Program-made: the position numbers and the translations under genes | Source: Deltaproteobacteria bacterium | GTDB lineage: Bacteria > Myxococcota_A > UBA9042 > PHBI01 > JACKFB01 | DNA length: 64,000 nucleotides | Reading direction: 5' to 3' | Assembly (NCBI GenBank): GCA_020632695.1 | Contig: JACKFB010000001.1 | Coordinates: forward strand, 124,001 to 188,000 | Part shown: one piece after another, positions 17,595 through 26,776 of the stretch | Layout: each line of letters opens with the position of its first letter | Position numbering within the stretch: position 1 is the first letter of the stretch | Notes under the pieces: generated by a model | Told to the model about the DNA's origin: nothing | What the model saw: only the letters and a program-made list of their open reading frames with translations | The model's database searches: none

Positions 17595-19121
17595 GTGACC
17601 TCACCGCCAGAGCCCGCCGCGCTGCAGCCACCGCCCCAGCGCCCGCCGCCCCAGCGCGGCCTCTCGTCCCCGCGCGTGTGGGTCGCCAGCACCTACTTCG
17701 CCGAGGGCTTCCCCTACAGCGTGGTCCACTCGCTGTCCGAGGTCCTCTTCAAGGAGCTGGGCGCAAGCCTGTCCACCATCGGGCTCACCTCGCTCTTCCA
17801 CCTCCCCTGGAACCTGAAGTTCCTGTGGGGGCCGCTGCTGGACGGCTTCGGCACCAAGCGCCGCTGGCTGGTGCTGTGCGAGCTGGCCCTCGTCGCCCTG
17901 GTCCTCCTGCTGGCCTTCGCGTCCAGCATGTCCGCGGCGCTGCTGCTGGCGGGCGGAGTCTTCACCCTGGTGGCCATCGTCGCGGCGACCCATGACATCG
18001 CCATCGACGGCTACTACCTGGAGGCGCTGGACCCCAAGGCACAGAGCGCCTACGTGGGCTTCCGCGCGACCGCCTACAAGCTGGCGATGCTCCTGGTCCA
18101 GGGACCGCTCATCCTGCTCGCCGCCGCGTCGGGGTGGCCGGTCGCGTTCGTCGCCGCGGCCGCCGTGCTCGCGCTGCTGCTGGCCTACCACCAGCGGTTC
18201 CTGCCTCGGGTCGAGACCGCCACCCGGCCCCTGACCGACCTCCCGCGCCTCATCGCGCGACCCCGCGTCCTGCTGGGCATCGTGGGGCTGACCGTCTCCC
18301 TCGTGGCGATACGCACGGCGCTGGCGTCCGGGACGTGGCAGGCGATGCGCGCCGACGCGCTGGTCCGCGTGCCGTGGCTCGTCCACCTGGACGCGGCGGG
18401 GCTCAGCAGCCTCGGGCTCCTCTCCGCGCTGGTCCTGGGCCTCGCCTTCCTCGGCCGCCTGAAGCGCCGCCTCGCGCGCTCGGAGTCCTTCTACGCCGCC
18501 GCCTTCGTCGACTTCCTCGCCCAGCCGCGCGTCCACCGCATCCTGGCCTTCGTCATCCTCTTCCGCACCGGCGAGTCCTTCCTGCTGAAGATGCGCTACC
18601 CCTTCTTGCGCGACATCGGGATGAGCATGGAGGAGTACGGTGTGGCCAGCGGGACCATCGGCCTCATCGCCTCCTTCGCGGGCACGCTGCTCGGCGGCTG
18701 GCTCATCTCCCGCGACGGCCTGCGCCGCTGGATCTGGCCGCTGGTGCTGGCCCAGAACGTGCCGAACCTGGCCTTCATGGGTCTGTCCGCCAGCGCGACC
18801 GCCGCCGCGCCGCCTGGCCTGCCCCTGCTGACCAGCGTCATCGCCATCGAGTCCTTCGGCTCCGGGCTCGGCACCGCCGCGCTGATGGTCTACCTGATGC
18901 GCTGCTGCCGCCCGCCCTTCAAGGCCGCGCACATGGCGATCGTCACTGCCCTGATGAGCGTCAGCTTCACCATCGCCGGGGTGATGAGCGGCGTGCTGGC
19001 CGAGGCGCTCGGCTTCACGCACTACTTCGCGCTCAGCTTCGTCGCCTCACTGCCGGGGATGCTGCTGCTGCCCTTCGTGCCCTATGTGGACGGGACGACG
19101 GCCGCCGATACGGTCTCGCCC

Positions 19122-19136
<15 letters not shown>
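17595..19136 (+). CDS. AmpG-like MFS permease
   Basis: This 513-residue, roughly 12-14-helix inner-membrane transporter resembles AmpG (muropeptide permease) and related PAT-family importers. Early motifs ASTYFAEGFPYS and LWGPLLDGFGTKRRWL fit the family, and the second half has FRTGESFLLKMRYPFL. It probably imports a peptidoglycan fragment such as an anhydromuropeptide, but acetyl-CoA-type transporters of the same clan cannot be excluded. The start is GTG at 17595, 16 nt after the stop of the DUF255 gene; the first 30 residues are Pro/Arg-rich. Its last 15 nt overlap the 3' end of the convergent map gene. Confidence 0.8.
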
Positions 19137-19928
<792 letters not shown>

Positions 19929-20011
19929 CGGCCCTCTCCCGAAGAGCGCGGGCGATACCACGCGGTTACGAGTCCCGGCAACTCCGGGTCACCAAGGCTC
20001 GCCCCGGGCGC

Positions 20012-21769
20012 TCAGCGCAGGGCCGTGCGCCGGCGGGATGCCCCCAGCACCAGGAGTGCGAGCGCCGCCACCAGCGCCCACGGCCCGCCAGCTCCGCCCC
20101 CGCCTGCGCAGCCGCCGCTGGACTCCTCGGCGACGATGAACGCCTCGCGCAGCGTCGTGGTGGTCTCGTCCTTGTTGATCACCGTCAGGTCGTAGGTGCC
20201 CGGCGTCATCCCGGCGGGGACCAGCGCCACCAGGAGCGTCTCGCCGACCAGCTCCACGATGCCCAGGCGCGTCGCCCCGAGCCGCGCCTCCACGCCCTCA
20301 CGGAAGCCGGAGCCGGTGATGCTGATCTCGGTCGATGTCCGCGCGGTCGCGAAGTTGGGCGACACCGAATCGATGACCGGCGCCGTCCCCGCGGTCACCG
20401 GGACCTCCACGCACGCGCCGGCCTCGCAGGCCAGCCCCGAGCCGCACGGATTGCCGCACACGCCGCCGCAGCCGTCGTCCCCGCACACCTTGCCGGCGCA
20501 GCTCCCCACGCAGTTGGCGGGGTTGGCCTCGCACGCGCCCGACGCGCAGCTCTCGCCGCTCTGGCATGTGCCGCACAGCCCGCCGCAGCCGTCGTCGCCG
20601 CACACCTTGCCGGCGCAGTCCGCGGTGCAGCTCCCCGCGACGCACTGGCCGTCCTTGCAGAACTCGCCGTTGTCGCACGCGTTGCCGCAGACGCCGCCGC
20701 AGCCGTCGTCGCCGCAGACCTTGCCGGCGCAGCTGCCCTTGCAGTTCGGCACACAGGTGCCGGCGTCACAGCTCTCGCCGCCCTTGCAGACCCCGCAGAC
20801 GCCGCCGCAGCCGTCGTCGCCGCAGGCCTTGCCGCTGCAGGCCGTCGTGCAGCTCCCGCCGGGGATGCAGGTGCCCTGGGAGCAGACGTCTCCCGCGCCG
20901 CAGCTGCCGCAGACGCCGCCGCAGCCGTCCGAGCCGCAGGCCTTCCCGGTGCAGGAGGGGACACAGCCCCCCTCGGGCACCTTCACGCCCAGGCGCATCA
21001 CCAGATCACCCTTGAAGCCCAGGGTCTCCATGTAGCTCCACTGGACGCCGCCCCCGGTGCAGCCGCCCGCGGTGTGGTTCAGGATGTTCACCTGCGGTGT
21101 GATGGCCCCGTCGTGGAGCGTCCCCACCGGCTGGCAGCCGCACGCGTTCAGCGGCGCCTTGCAGCTGCCCGAGATGGTGCTGCCCGGGGCCTGGCAGGCC
21201 TCCCATTCCGTCGAGTAGTCCTTGGCCTCCAGCGGGAAGCGCAGCGCCACCCAGATCCGCCCCGAGAACACCTGCGGCGGATGCCCGCCGGGGTCGTCGG
21301 GGTCGAAGGTGATGTGGAGCGCCGTGTTGGGCGTGAGGTAGGTGCCCGCCGTGCTGCCCGCGCCCGCGTCGACCAGCAGATCGGTGGTGTCGATGCTCCA
21401 GTCCGGCTCCGTCTTGGGCGGCGCCGGGCCCGGCGCGTCGCCGAACCACATCTCGATGGTGGCCGGGGTCTTGTACGGGTTGATGTTCCCCTCGACGCAG
21501 ACGCCCGGCACGACCAGGTCCAGCGACTCGATGGTGATGGGGTAGTCGCTGACCGATGGCGCGTAGATGACGCCGAATGCCTCGCCCTGGGCGTAGCCGG
21601 ACACCGTGCGCGCCAGGGCGCTGCCGATGGCCGTCGCGGCGCTGTCGATGCCGTCCGGATACTGATCGTACTTGTAGAGCTTGGTGGCTGCGGAGGCCTC
21701 CGCGGCCAGACCCGTACCCAGACACGCGATGAGCGCCACGACAGCGGACCTGCACAGACTCTGCGGCAT
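20012..21769 (-). CDS. exported Cys-rich repeat protein with IPT/TIG domain and MYXO-CTERM-like anchor
   Basis: A 585-residue surface protein. It has a signal peptide (1-28), a beta-rich region of unknown fold (30-265), five Cys-rich modules (about 269-444), an IPT/TIG domain (about 456-540) and a C-terminal sorting tail: Gly-Cys, a Gly run, PWALVAALALLVLG and RRR. That tail fits the MYXO-CTERM pattern of Myxococcota, in which the Cys is thought to be lipidated after processing. The start is fixed by AGGAGGA 7 nt before ATG at 21769. The preceding same-strand gene ends with a strong hairpin, so this gene probably has its own promoter. Its role is unknown; an adhesin or surface scaffold is a guess. 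Confidence 0.88.
   Translation of the reverse strand: MPQSLCRSAVVALIACLGTGLAAEASAATKLYKYDQYPDGIDSAATAIGSALARTVSGYAQGEAFGVIYAPSVSDYPITIESLDLVVPGVCVEGNINPYKTPATIEMWFGDAPGPAPPKTEPDWSIDTTDLLVDAGAGSTAGTYLTPNTALHITFDPDDPGGHPPQVFSGRIWVALRFPLEAKDYSTEWEACQAPGSTISGSCKAPLNACGCQPVGTLHDGAITPQVNILNHTAGGCTGGGVQWSYMETLGFKGDLVMRLGVKVPEGGCVPSCTGKACGSDGCGGVCGSCGAGDVCSQGTCIPGGSCTTACSGKACGDDGCGGVCGVCKGGESCDAGTCVPNCKGSCAGKVCGDDGCGGVCGNACDNGEFCKDGQCVAGSCTADCAGKVCGDDGCGGLCGTCQSGESCASGACEANPANCVGSCAGKVCGDDGCGGVCGNPCGSGLACEAGACVEVPVTAGTAPVIDSVSPNFATARTSTEISITGSGFREGVEARLGATRLGIVELVGETLLVALVPAGMTPGTYDLTVINKDETTTTLREAFIVAEESSGGCAGGGGAGGPWALVAALALLVLGASRRRTALR
20438..20950 (-). repeat. five Cys-rich modules CxGK-CG-DGCGG-CG
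   Basis: The protein motif C-[ST/A]-GK-[AV]-CG-[DS]-DGCGG-[VL]-CG occurs at residues 274, 312, 347, 386 and 424, each followed by 18-22 residues with four further Cys. The DNA repeats are similar but in frame and diverged, so this is a protein-level array of probably disulfide-bonded modules. Confidence 0.85.
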
Positions 21770-21849
21770 CGAATTCCTCCTCGGCCTCAACGGCGTGCCA
21801 GAGCATAGGGCCCCGGGCCGCTCGGGTCACCGCCGACCTGCCCCAGGTC

Positions 21850-21893
21850 GGTATCCGGCCCCGGGAGGCGGCGGCCGCCCGGGGCCGGATACC
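21850..21893 (-). terminator. 17-bp perfect stem-loop after the lipoprotein gene, with competing hairpin
   Basis: GGTATCCGGCCCCGGG (21850-21865) is perfectly complementary to 21878-21893, with one more C-G pair outside and a 12-nt loop. It begins 5 nt past the stop of the lipoprotein gene (21898). A second hairpin, CCGACCT-5-AGGTCGG (21833-21851), overlaps its far arm, so the two cannot form together. No T-run is present. Confidence 0.65.
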
Positions 21894-21897
21894 GCGG

Positions 21898-23208
21898 TCA
21901 CAGCTTCGGCGGTCCGAGCAGCCACCCCCGCACCTGCTCGTCCCCGAACACGCCCGCTCCTCCGGTGAGCAGGTCACCCGTCGGCAGCTCGACCAGCGTG
22001 AACCCCACCGACTGCGTCGCCCCCGCGGGACCGAGCCGTCGGCCTCCCAGAAGCGGCGTGCCCCCATCGCTGAGCGCCACCTCCACGACCCAGGCCCGTT
22101 GCGTCTCGTTGCCGGAGAAGCGTTCGGTGCTCCCGGCCAGCAGCAGCGTGCCGGCGGCGCTGCGTACGATGTCCATCGCGCGGTCGCTGCCGTCGAGGTC
22201 CAGCGTCGAGGTCTGCGTCGGGCGGCCCTGGTCGTCCAGGCACACCAGCCAGACGTCGCTCGCGTCCCCCTGCGGGGTCTCCCCGACGGCGACGAAGCTC
22301 CCGTCGGGTTGCGCCGACACCCCCCACAGCTCGCCGGGGCCCAGGATCCACTCCGTCGACTCGCCGTCCTGACGCCCGACGACGGCCCAACCCTGGCGGG
22401 TGCCCGGCGCGTCGGCGGTGCGCACCCCGCCCACCGCCATCGACAGCTCCTCCGAGACCGCCACATCGTTGAGCCACGCGCCGTCGTGCTCGCTCCCCAG
22501 CAGGTCCACCCTCGCGTCGGCCGCGCCGTGAGGCTGCCACCGCACCCGCAACGCCGTGCGCCGGAGGTCCCACGCCCCGCTACCCGTGCGCAGCTCGCGG
22601 TGTCCCACGGCGACCACCTCGCCGGCAGCGGTGGTCGCCACCCGCGAGAGCCAGGAGGTCCCGACGTCCAGCGTGTCCTGCCAGGCGTCGTCCTCCCGAC
22701 CGTCGAGGTCGTACACCCCGAGCCAGCCGTGGGGCACCTGACCGCCACGGATCCCGGCGACGACCATGCGGTCGGTGCCCAGCGCCGCCACGCCCCAGGT
22801 CCCCTTCCCGTCGCCGCCCGCGGTCATCAGCCACGGCGCCAGGTCCCCCGCCGTCCCCTCCGTCGCGCCGCCCACGGCCGCGCCGGCCACCCACACGCGC
22901 CCGTCCCCGGCCACGGCCATGTCCGTCACCAGCGTGCCCAGGCGCCAGCCCCCTGCCGGCACGCCCTCACCCTGCTCCGGCCGGGGACCCGGGGCCCCAA
23001 CGCTGGGGTCCGCCGTGTCCGCCGCGTCCGTGTCGCCCTCCAGCCCAGCGCCCAGGTAGGTCTCCGGGCCCAGCCCGTCCCCGGCGCCGCGGCTCCCCTG
23101 GGGACTCCCCGGCGCTCCAATCACCTCCCCTCCCTCGCAGCCACCCACCGCCGACCCCACCAGGGCCATCGCCGCCAACGTCCCGAGAACACGGCTCATT
23201 CGCTTCAT
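21898..23208 (-). CDS. predicted lipoprotein, beta-propeller-like
   Basis: This 436-residue lipoprotein starts MKRMSRVLGTLAAMALVGSA and has a lipobox AVGGC. The mature part opens with a Gly/Asp/Pro-rich linker. Then come repeated segments of the type VAVGxxxxxG...WLxxxxxDG (VAVAGDGRVWVAGAA, VAVGHREL, FVAVGETPQG, LLLAGSTERF), typical of delta-60/propeller-like surface proteins. No enzyme motif is seen and I do not recognise a named family. Start: ATG at 23208 just before the hydrophobic segment; the frame is open further left but that sequence is Arg/Gly-rich. It faces the MFS gene across a 160-bp divergent gap. Confidence 0.75.
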   Translation of the reverse strand: MKRMSRVLGTLAAMALVGSAVGGCEGGEVIGAPGSPQGSRGAGDGLGPETYLGAGLEGDTDAADTADPSVGAPGPRPEQGEGVPAGGWRLGTLVTDMAVAGDGRVWVAGAAVGGATEGTAGDLAPWLMTAGGDGKGTWGVAALGTDRMVVAGIRGGQVPHGWLGVYDLDGREDDAWQDTLDVGTSWLSRVATTAAGEVVAVGHRELRTGSGAWDLRRTALRVRWQPHGAADARVDLLGSEHDGAWLNDVAVSEELSMAVGGVRTADAPGTRQGWAVVGRQDGESTEWILGPGELWGVSAQPDGSFVAVGETPQGDASDVWLVCLDDQGRPTQTSTLDLDGSDRAMDIVRSAAGTLLLAGSTERFSGNETQRAWVVEVALSDGGTPLLGGRRLGPAGATQSVGFTLVELPTGDLLTGGAGVFGDEQVRGWLLGPPKL

Positions 23209-23368
23209 CTTGCCCCTGCCTCCGCGCGCGCTCCGGGGGCCGTCTCCCTGACGGCGTGGGCGCCCGACCCAGCCAGAGAGAGCAACCGGTGTGCCACGCC
23301 CCTCGGCCGCCGCCCCAGGCCCGCTTTGGTCGTGGCCATCGGTGCGCCTACCTGCTAACGAGCGCCCG

Positions 23369-24568
23369 ATGACGCGCCCGCCCACGCCCGCCACCTCGCC
23401 GCGCCCCGTCGGGACGGTCGCCTTTCGCCTGCTCTACCTGCTGATCTTCTTCGTCATCGGGGGCTTCGCGAACTTCGTCCCGCTGTGGCTGCGCGACGCC
23501 GGCTGGGACGAGCCCTCCATCGGCTGGCTCACCGCCGTCCGCGCGTGCTGCATCCTGGCCTTCCCGCTCGCCTGGGGTCGCCTGTCCGACCGCATCGGCG
23601 ACAGCGTCGTCACCGTGCGCATCATCGCCGTCGGCAGCTTCCTGGCCTTCTCCGCCCTCATCTTCACCACCGCCCACCTGCCGGTCACCCTGGCCGTCGG
23701 GGCCTTCGCGCTGTTCTGGGTCGGCCTCATCCCCAACGTCGACGCCACCGTGCTGGCCCAGGTACACCGCACCGGCGAGGCCTACAGCGCCTACCGCGTC
23801 TGGGGCTCGGTCGGCTTCATCGCCGGCGGCTTCGCCCTGGGCGCCCTCATCGAGGGGTGGGGGACCCGGGTCACCCCGGCGGCGCTCACCGGCGCCCTGG
23901 CGGCCCTGGCGCTCCTGGCGCTGCGACTGCGGCCCCAGCCTCGCTCACGCACCACGCACGGGCGGGGCCTCGCCGCCGTGCGCTCCCTGCTGGCCAACCC
24001 CTACGCCCGCGGCATCTGCCTGGTCGCCTTCGCGTCTCGCGTCAGCGCCCAGGGCCTCTACATCTTCCTGCCCCACCACCTGCGCGACCTGGGCGTGCGC
24101 GACGGCCTCATCCCCACCTTCTGGGCGGTCGGCGTGCTCAGCGAGATCGTGCTGATGCGCGCGGCGCCGCTGATGCTCGAGCGCCTGGGCGTGCGCGCGC
24201 TGACGGCGATCTGCTGCGCCGCCGGTGCCCTGCAGTTCGGGCTCATCGCGGTGCTGGACGACCCCTGGTGGGTGCTGCCCGTGATGGCGCTGCACGGCAT
24301 GTCCTTCGGCGTGTGGTACGTCGTGTCGATCCTGTCCCTGGGACGCCACGTCCCGGAGAGTGAGCGCGCCACTGCCCAGGGTCTCTTCCAGATGATCGGC
24401 TACGGCCTCGGCGGACTCATCTCGGCCATCGGCGCGGGCTACCTGTACGGCGCCGGGCGCGGCCCCCTGATGTTCGGCGTGGCCGCCATCCTGGGGCTGG
24501 TCACCGCGGCGATGGCCTTCCTCGTCATGCCCCGGGACCCGGTGAGCCCGGCGACGCCGACCCATTGA
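23369..24568 (+). CDS. MFS transporter, LacY/3-phenylpropionate-type
   Basis: This 399-residue, 12-helix inner-membrane transporter resembles the MFS_1-like group that includes the phenylpropionate permease and LacY relatives. Motifs include an opening GGFANFVPLWLRDAGWD, a loop 2-3 WGRLSDRIGDS and the helix-5 region YRVWGSVGFIAGGF. The substrate cannot be told from the sequence. The start at 23369 puts the first membrane helix at about residue 20; an upstream in-frame ATG adds 26 residues of non-conserved sequence. The Nudix gene begins 55 nt downstream on the same strand and may be co-transcribed. Confidence 0.82.
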   Translation: MTRPPTPATSPRPVGTVAFRLLYLLIFFVIGGFANFVPLWLRDAGWDEPSIGWLTAVRACCILAFPLAWGRLSDRIGDSVVTVRIIAVGSFLAFSALIFTTAHLPVTLAVGAFALFWVGLIPNVDATVLAQVHRTGEAYSAYRVWGSVGFIAGGFALGALIEGWGTRVTPAALTGALAALALLALRLRPQPRSRTTHGRGLAAVRSLLANPYARGICLVAFASRVSAQGLYIFLPHHLRDLGVRDGLIPTFWAVGVLSEIVLMRAAPLMLERLGVRALTAICCAAGALQFGLIAVLDDPWWVLPVMALHGMSFGVWYVVSILSLGRHVPESERATAQGLFQMIGYGLGGLISAIGAGYLYGAGRGPLMFGVAAILGLVTAAMAFLVMPRDPVSPATPTH

Positions 24569-24623
24569 CGCCGCGTTCCCCGCCGTCGAGCCTCGATGGG
24601 TCCCCCGCCCCCAGGAGCCGCCG

Positions 24624-25028
24624 ATGAGCGAAGGCTACCGAAACCCCTATCCCACGGTGGACCTGCTCATCGAGACCCGCCCCGGCGCCGTGGTCCTCGT
24701 GCGCCGGAAGAACCCGCCGCTCGGCTGGGCGCTGCCGGGCGGCTTCGTCGACTGGGGCGAGTGCCTCGAGGACGCCGCTCGGCGCGAGGCGCTCGAGGAG
24801 ACCGGCCTCGAGGTCACGCTCTTGCGCCAGTTCCACACCTACAGCGACCCGGCCCGCGATCCGCGCCACCACACCATCACGACGGTGTTCGTCGCGCGCG
24901 CCACCGGCGAGCCGGTCGGTGGCGACGACGCCGCCGAGGCGCGGGTCTTCGACCTGAGCGCGCTGCCCGAGCCGCTGGCCTTCGACCACGCCGCCATCCT
25001 CGACGACTGGCGCCGCCGACGTTATTGA
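24624..25028 (+). CDS. Nudix hydrolase
   Basis: This small (134-residue) cytosolic hydrolase has a complete Nudix box: Gly of GGFVDWGE, then REALEETGL, fitting Gx5Ex7REUxEExGU at about 40-62. The preceding GWALPGGFV is the usual strand. Nudix enzymes cleave nucleoside diphosphates linked to another group; ADP-ribose or 8-oxo-dGTP are possibilities, and sequence alone does not decide. The ATG has GGAG about 10 nt upstream (CAGGAGCCGCCG). The gene follows an MFS transporter on the same strand and converges with the anti-sigma gene across 28 nt. Confidence 0.92.
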   Translation: MSEGYRNPYPTVDLLIETRPGAVVLVRRKNPPLGWALPGGFVDWGECLEDAARREALEETGLEVTLLRQFHTYSDPARDPRHHTITTVFVARATGEPVGGDDAAEARVFDLSALPEPLAFDHAAILDDWRRRRY

Positions 25029-25056
25029 GCCCGCCCGGCCGGAGGGCCGGACCGCT

Positions 25057-25947
25057 CTACCAGCTCACGTCCAGCGTGACGGTGGCGGCCTGGTCCAGCG
25101 GCGGCAGCAGCAGGCGGTCCATGGCGCGGCCCACGCACTGGTGGGCCGCTGACGCGTCGGCGGAGGACAGGATCTGGCGATTGGAGAGCGTGCCGTCGGT
25201 GCCCACCGTCACGGTCACCCGCACCGGCGCCTGGGCGCGGGCGGGGCAGCCCTCGAGCGCCGACACCTCCCGCACCAGCAAGCTGCGAAGCTCGCCCGGG
25301 AGGTCCATGGCCGGCTCGGGCACGGGGCGCGCGGAGGGGACCACCGGCGCCTCGACGGGCGCCAGCGCCTCGCCGGCGGGACGCGGCGCAGGCAGCGGGA
25401 GGAGGCGCGTGGGCTGGGCGACGCTGCGCGGCGGCGCCTCGGCCAAGGTGGCGGGGACAGCGGCGGGCGCCGGGGCCTCGCCGACGGGGACCGCGGCCGG
25501 GCGTGCAGCGGAGGCGGCGACTTCGGGTGAGACCTGGAAGCGCTCGCGGAGGCCTCCGGCCCAGAACGCCAGCCCCATCCCGGCCGCCATCGCGGCTGCG
25601 CCGAGCCACAGCGTCCACGCACGCTGCGCGCTGCGCGGTCGCGCCGCCGAGCCCGTCTCGGCGAGCAGCGGGCCGGGCGCCTCCGTCTCGGCGTCCAGGG
25701 CCTCGGCGCGCGCCAGCACGCGCTCCTCGAAGCCGGACGGCAGCGCGGCGGGGGCCGTGGCCTGGGCGATGAGCTCGCCGAGGCGCGCGTGGGCCCCGGA
25801 CATGGCGCCGCAGCGCGGGCAGGTGCGCTCGTGTTCTCGCGCCCAGGTGTCGGCGCGCCCTTCGAGCATCGCCGCCTCCCATCGCGCGCAAGCGATGCTG
25901 TGCACGTCGGCGGGGAGGTCGCCTCGGTCGCGTCGCTGGTCGGTCAT
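25057..25947 (-). CDS. zinc-finger anti-sigma factor with TonB/AgmX-like C-terminal domain
   Basis: This 296-residue single-span membrane protein probably holds the adjacent sigma factor inactive. The N-terminus carries the ZAS signature His39-x3-Cys43-x2-Cys46 (EHERTCPRC). One membrane helix spans about 110-132, then a Pro/Ala-rich periplasmic linker to about 225. The end (about 230-296) shows VRVTVTVGTDGTLSNRQIL and a Cys pair, resembling the TonB/AgmX-PglI C-terminal fold seen in myxobacterial proteins. The start ATG overlaps the sigma stop by 4 nt (25944-25947), so the two are translationally coupled. The release signal is unknown; the periplasmic domain may sense it. Confidence 0.85.
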   Translation of the reverse strand: MTDQRRDRGDLPADVHSIACARWEAAMLEGRADTWAREHERTCPRCGAMSGAHARLGELIAQATAPAALPSGFEERVLARAEALDAETEAPGPLLAETGSAARPRSAQRAWTLWLGAAAMAAGMGLAFWAGGLRERFQVSPEVAASAARPAAVPVGEAPAPAAVPATLAEAPPRSVAQPTRLLPLPAPRPAGEALAPVEAPVVPSARPVPEPAMDLPGELRSLLVREVSALEGCPARAQAPVRVTVTVGTDGTLSNRQILSSADASAAHQCVGRAMDRLLLPPLDQAATVTLDVSW

Positions 25948-26552
25948 GGTGCGTTCTCCTCGAGGTCGCCGAGCTCGGCGCGGACGCGCTTGACGGCGCG
26001 CCAGATGCGCTGCTTCACCGCAGCGCGTGAGATGTCGGCCTCCGCGGCGATCTCGTCGTAGGAGAGGCCGTGGGTGTAGTGCAGCTCGACCCAGGTGCGG
26101 TCGGGCTCCTTGATGACGGACAGCGCGTCGCGGACGGCTGCCAGGGCGCGGCCACGGGCGGCCTGGGACTCGGCGACCTCCACCGGCATCGGGCGCTCGG
26201 GGGCGGCGACGTGGTCCACCTCGACCTGCTCGGCGACGCGGATGAGGCGGCTCCGGCGGCTGCGCAACAGATCGATGCAGCGGTTGGCGGCGATGCGATG
26301 CAGCCAGGGGCGCAGCCCCGCGGTGCCGCGGTAGTTCTCCAGGGCGACCAGGGCGCGGGCCATGGTGTCCTGGGCGGCGTCCTCGCCGCCGGCGGGCGAG
26401 CCCATGCGGTTGATGCAGGTGCCGAGGATCTCGGCGCCGTACGCTTCCACGAGCAGACGGCACGCCTCCTTGCGCTGGCCGGCCTGGGCCAGTCGAAGGA
26501 TTCGCGAGTCCAGGGGCTCGGTCTCGTCAAGAAGCATCCACATGCACCCCAT
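25944..26552 (-). CDS. ECF-type RNA polymerase sigma factor
   Basis: A 202-residue sigma-70 family factor with only regions 2 and 4. Region 2 shows AAQDTMARALVALENYRG and LRPWLHRIAANRCIDLLR (core and -10 binding). Region 4 ends with the helix-turn-helix LSYDEIAAEADISRAAVKQR. Three in-frame ATGs cluster at 26552, 26543 and 26537; the first is given, but the third (opening MLLDETEPLD) has GGGG at a better distance, so the true start may be 5 residues later. Its stop overlaps the anti-sigma ATG. On the other side, 224 bp away, a divergent LDLa lipoprotein gene may be a target. Confidence 0.92.
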   Translation of the reverse strand: MGCMWMLLDETEPLDSRILRLAQAGQRKEACRLLVEAYGAEILGTCINRMGSPAGGEDAAQDTMARALVALENYRGTAGLRPWLHRIAANRCIDLLRSRRSRLIRVAEQVEVDHVAAPERPMPVEVAESQAARGRALAAVRDALSVIKEPDRTWVELHYTHGLSYDEIAAEADISRAAVKQRIWRAVKRVRAELGDLEENAP

Positions 26553-26596
26553 AGGACGGAAGATGGTCGGAGCGTAACACCGGCGCCCGGGGCCTC

Positions 26597-26606
26597 GAAG
26601 TTTCCC
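26597..26606 (-). promoter_or_regulatory. possible ECF -35 element GGGAAACTTC upstream of the sigma gene
   Basis: The minus strand reads GGGAAACTTC 45 nt before the sigma ATG, close to the GGAAC-type -35 core used by many ECF sigma factors. A matching -10 at 16-17 nt (around GTGTTACG) is unconvincing, so autoregulation is only a possibility. Confidence 0.25.
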
Positions 26607-26776
26607 AACGGCCCGCGCACGAGGGCTCCGAGGCCCCCGGATTGCAACCGGGCGTCGAACCCGATTGCGCGTGCTGGGGACCCCTGCTAAGGACTGCATC
26701 GCCCGCATCCCCGACCGTCGGCGCCGTGGGTTCAACAGACGAAGAACAAGTCGATCGGACCGGTCGCGGGGGCTCC

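Noticed and set aside
20438..20950. Regularly spaced DNA repeats that might suggest a CRISPR array
   Set aside because: Repeats are in frame, unequal and encode Cys-rich protein modules; no identical direct repeats with unique spacers.
26645..26665. tRNA T-arm-like stretch near GTCGAACCC
   Set aside because: No acceptor stem, anticodon arm or D-arm could be placed around it.
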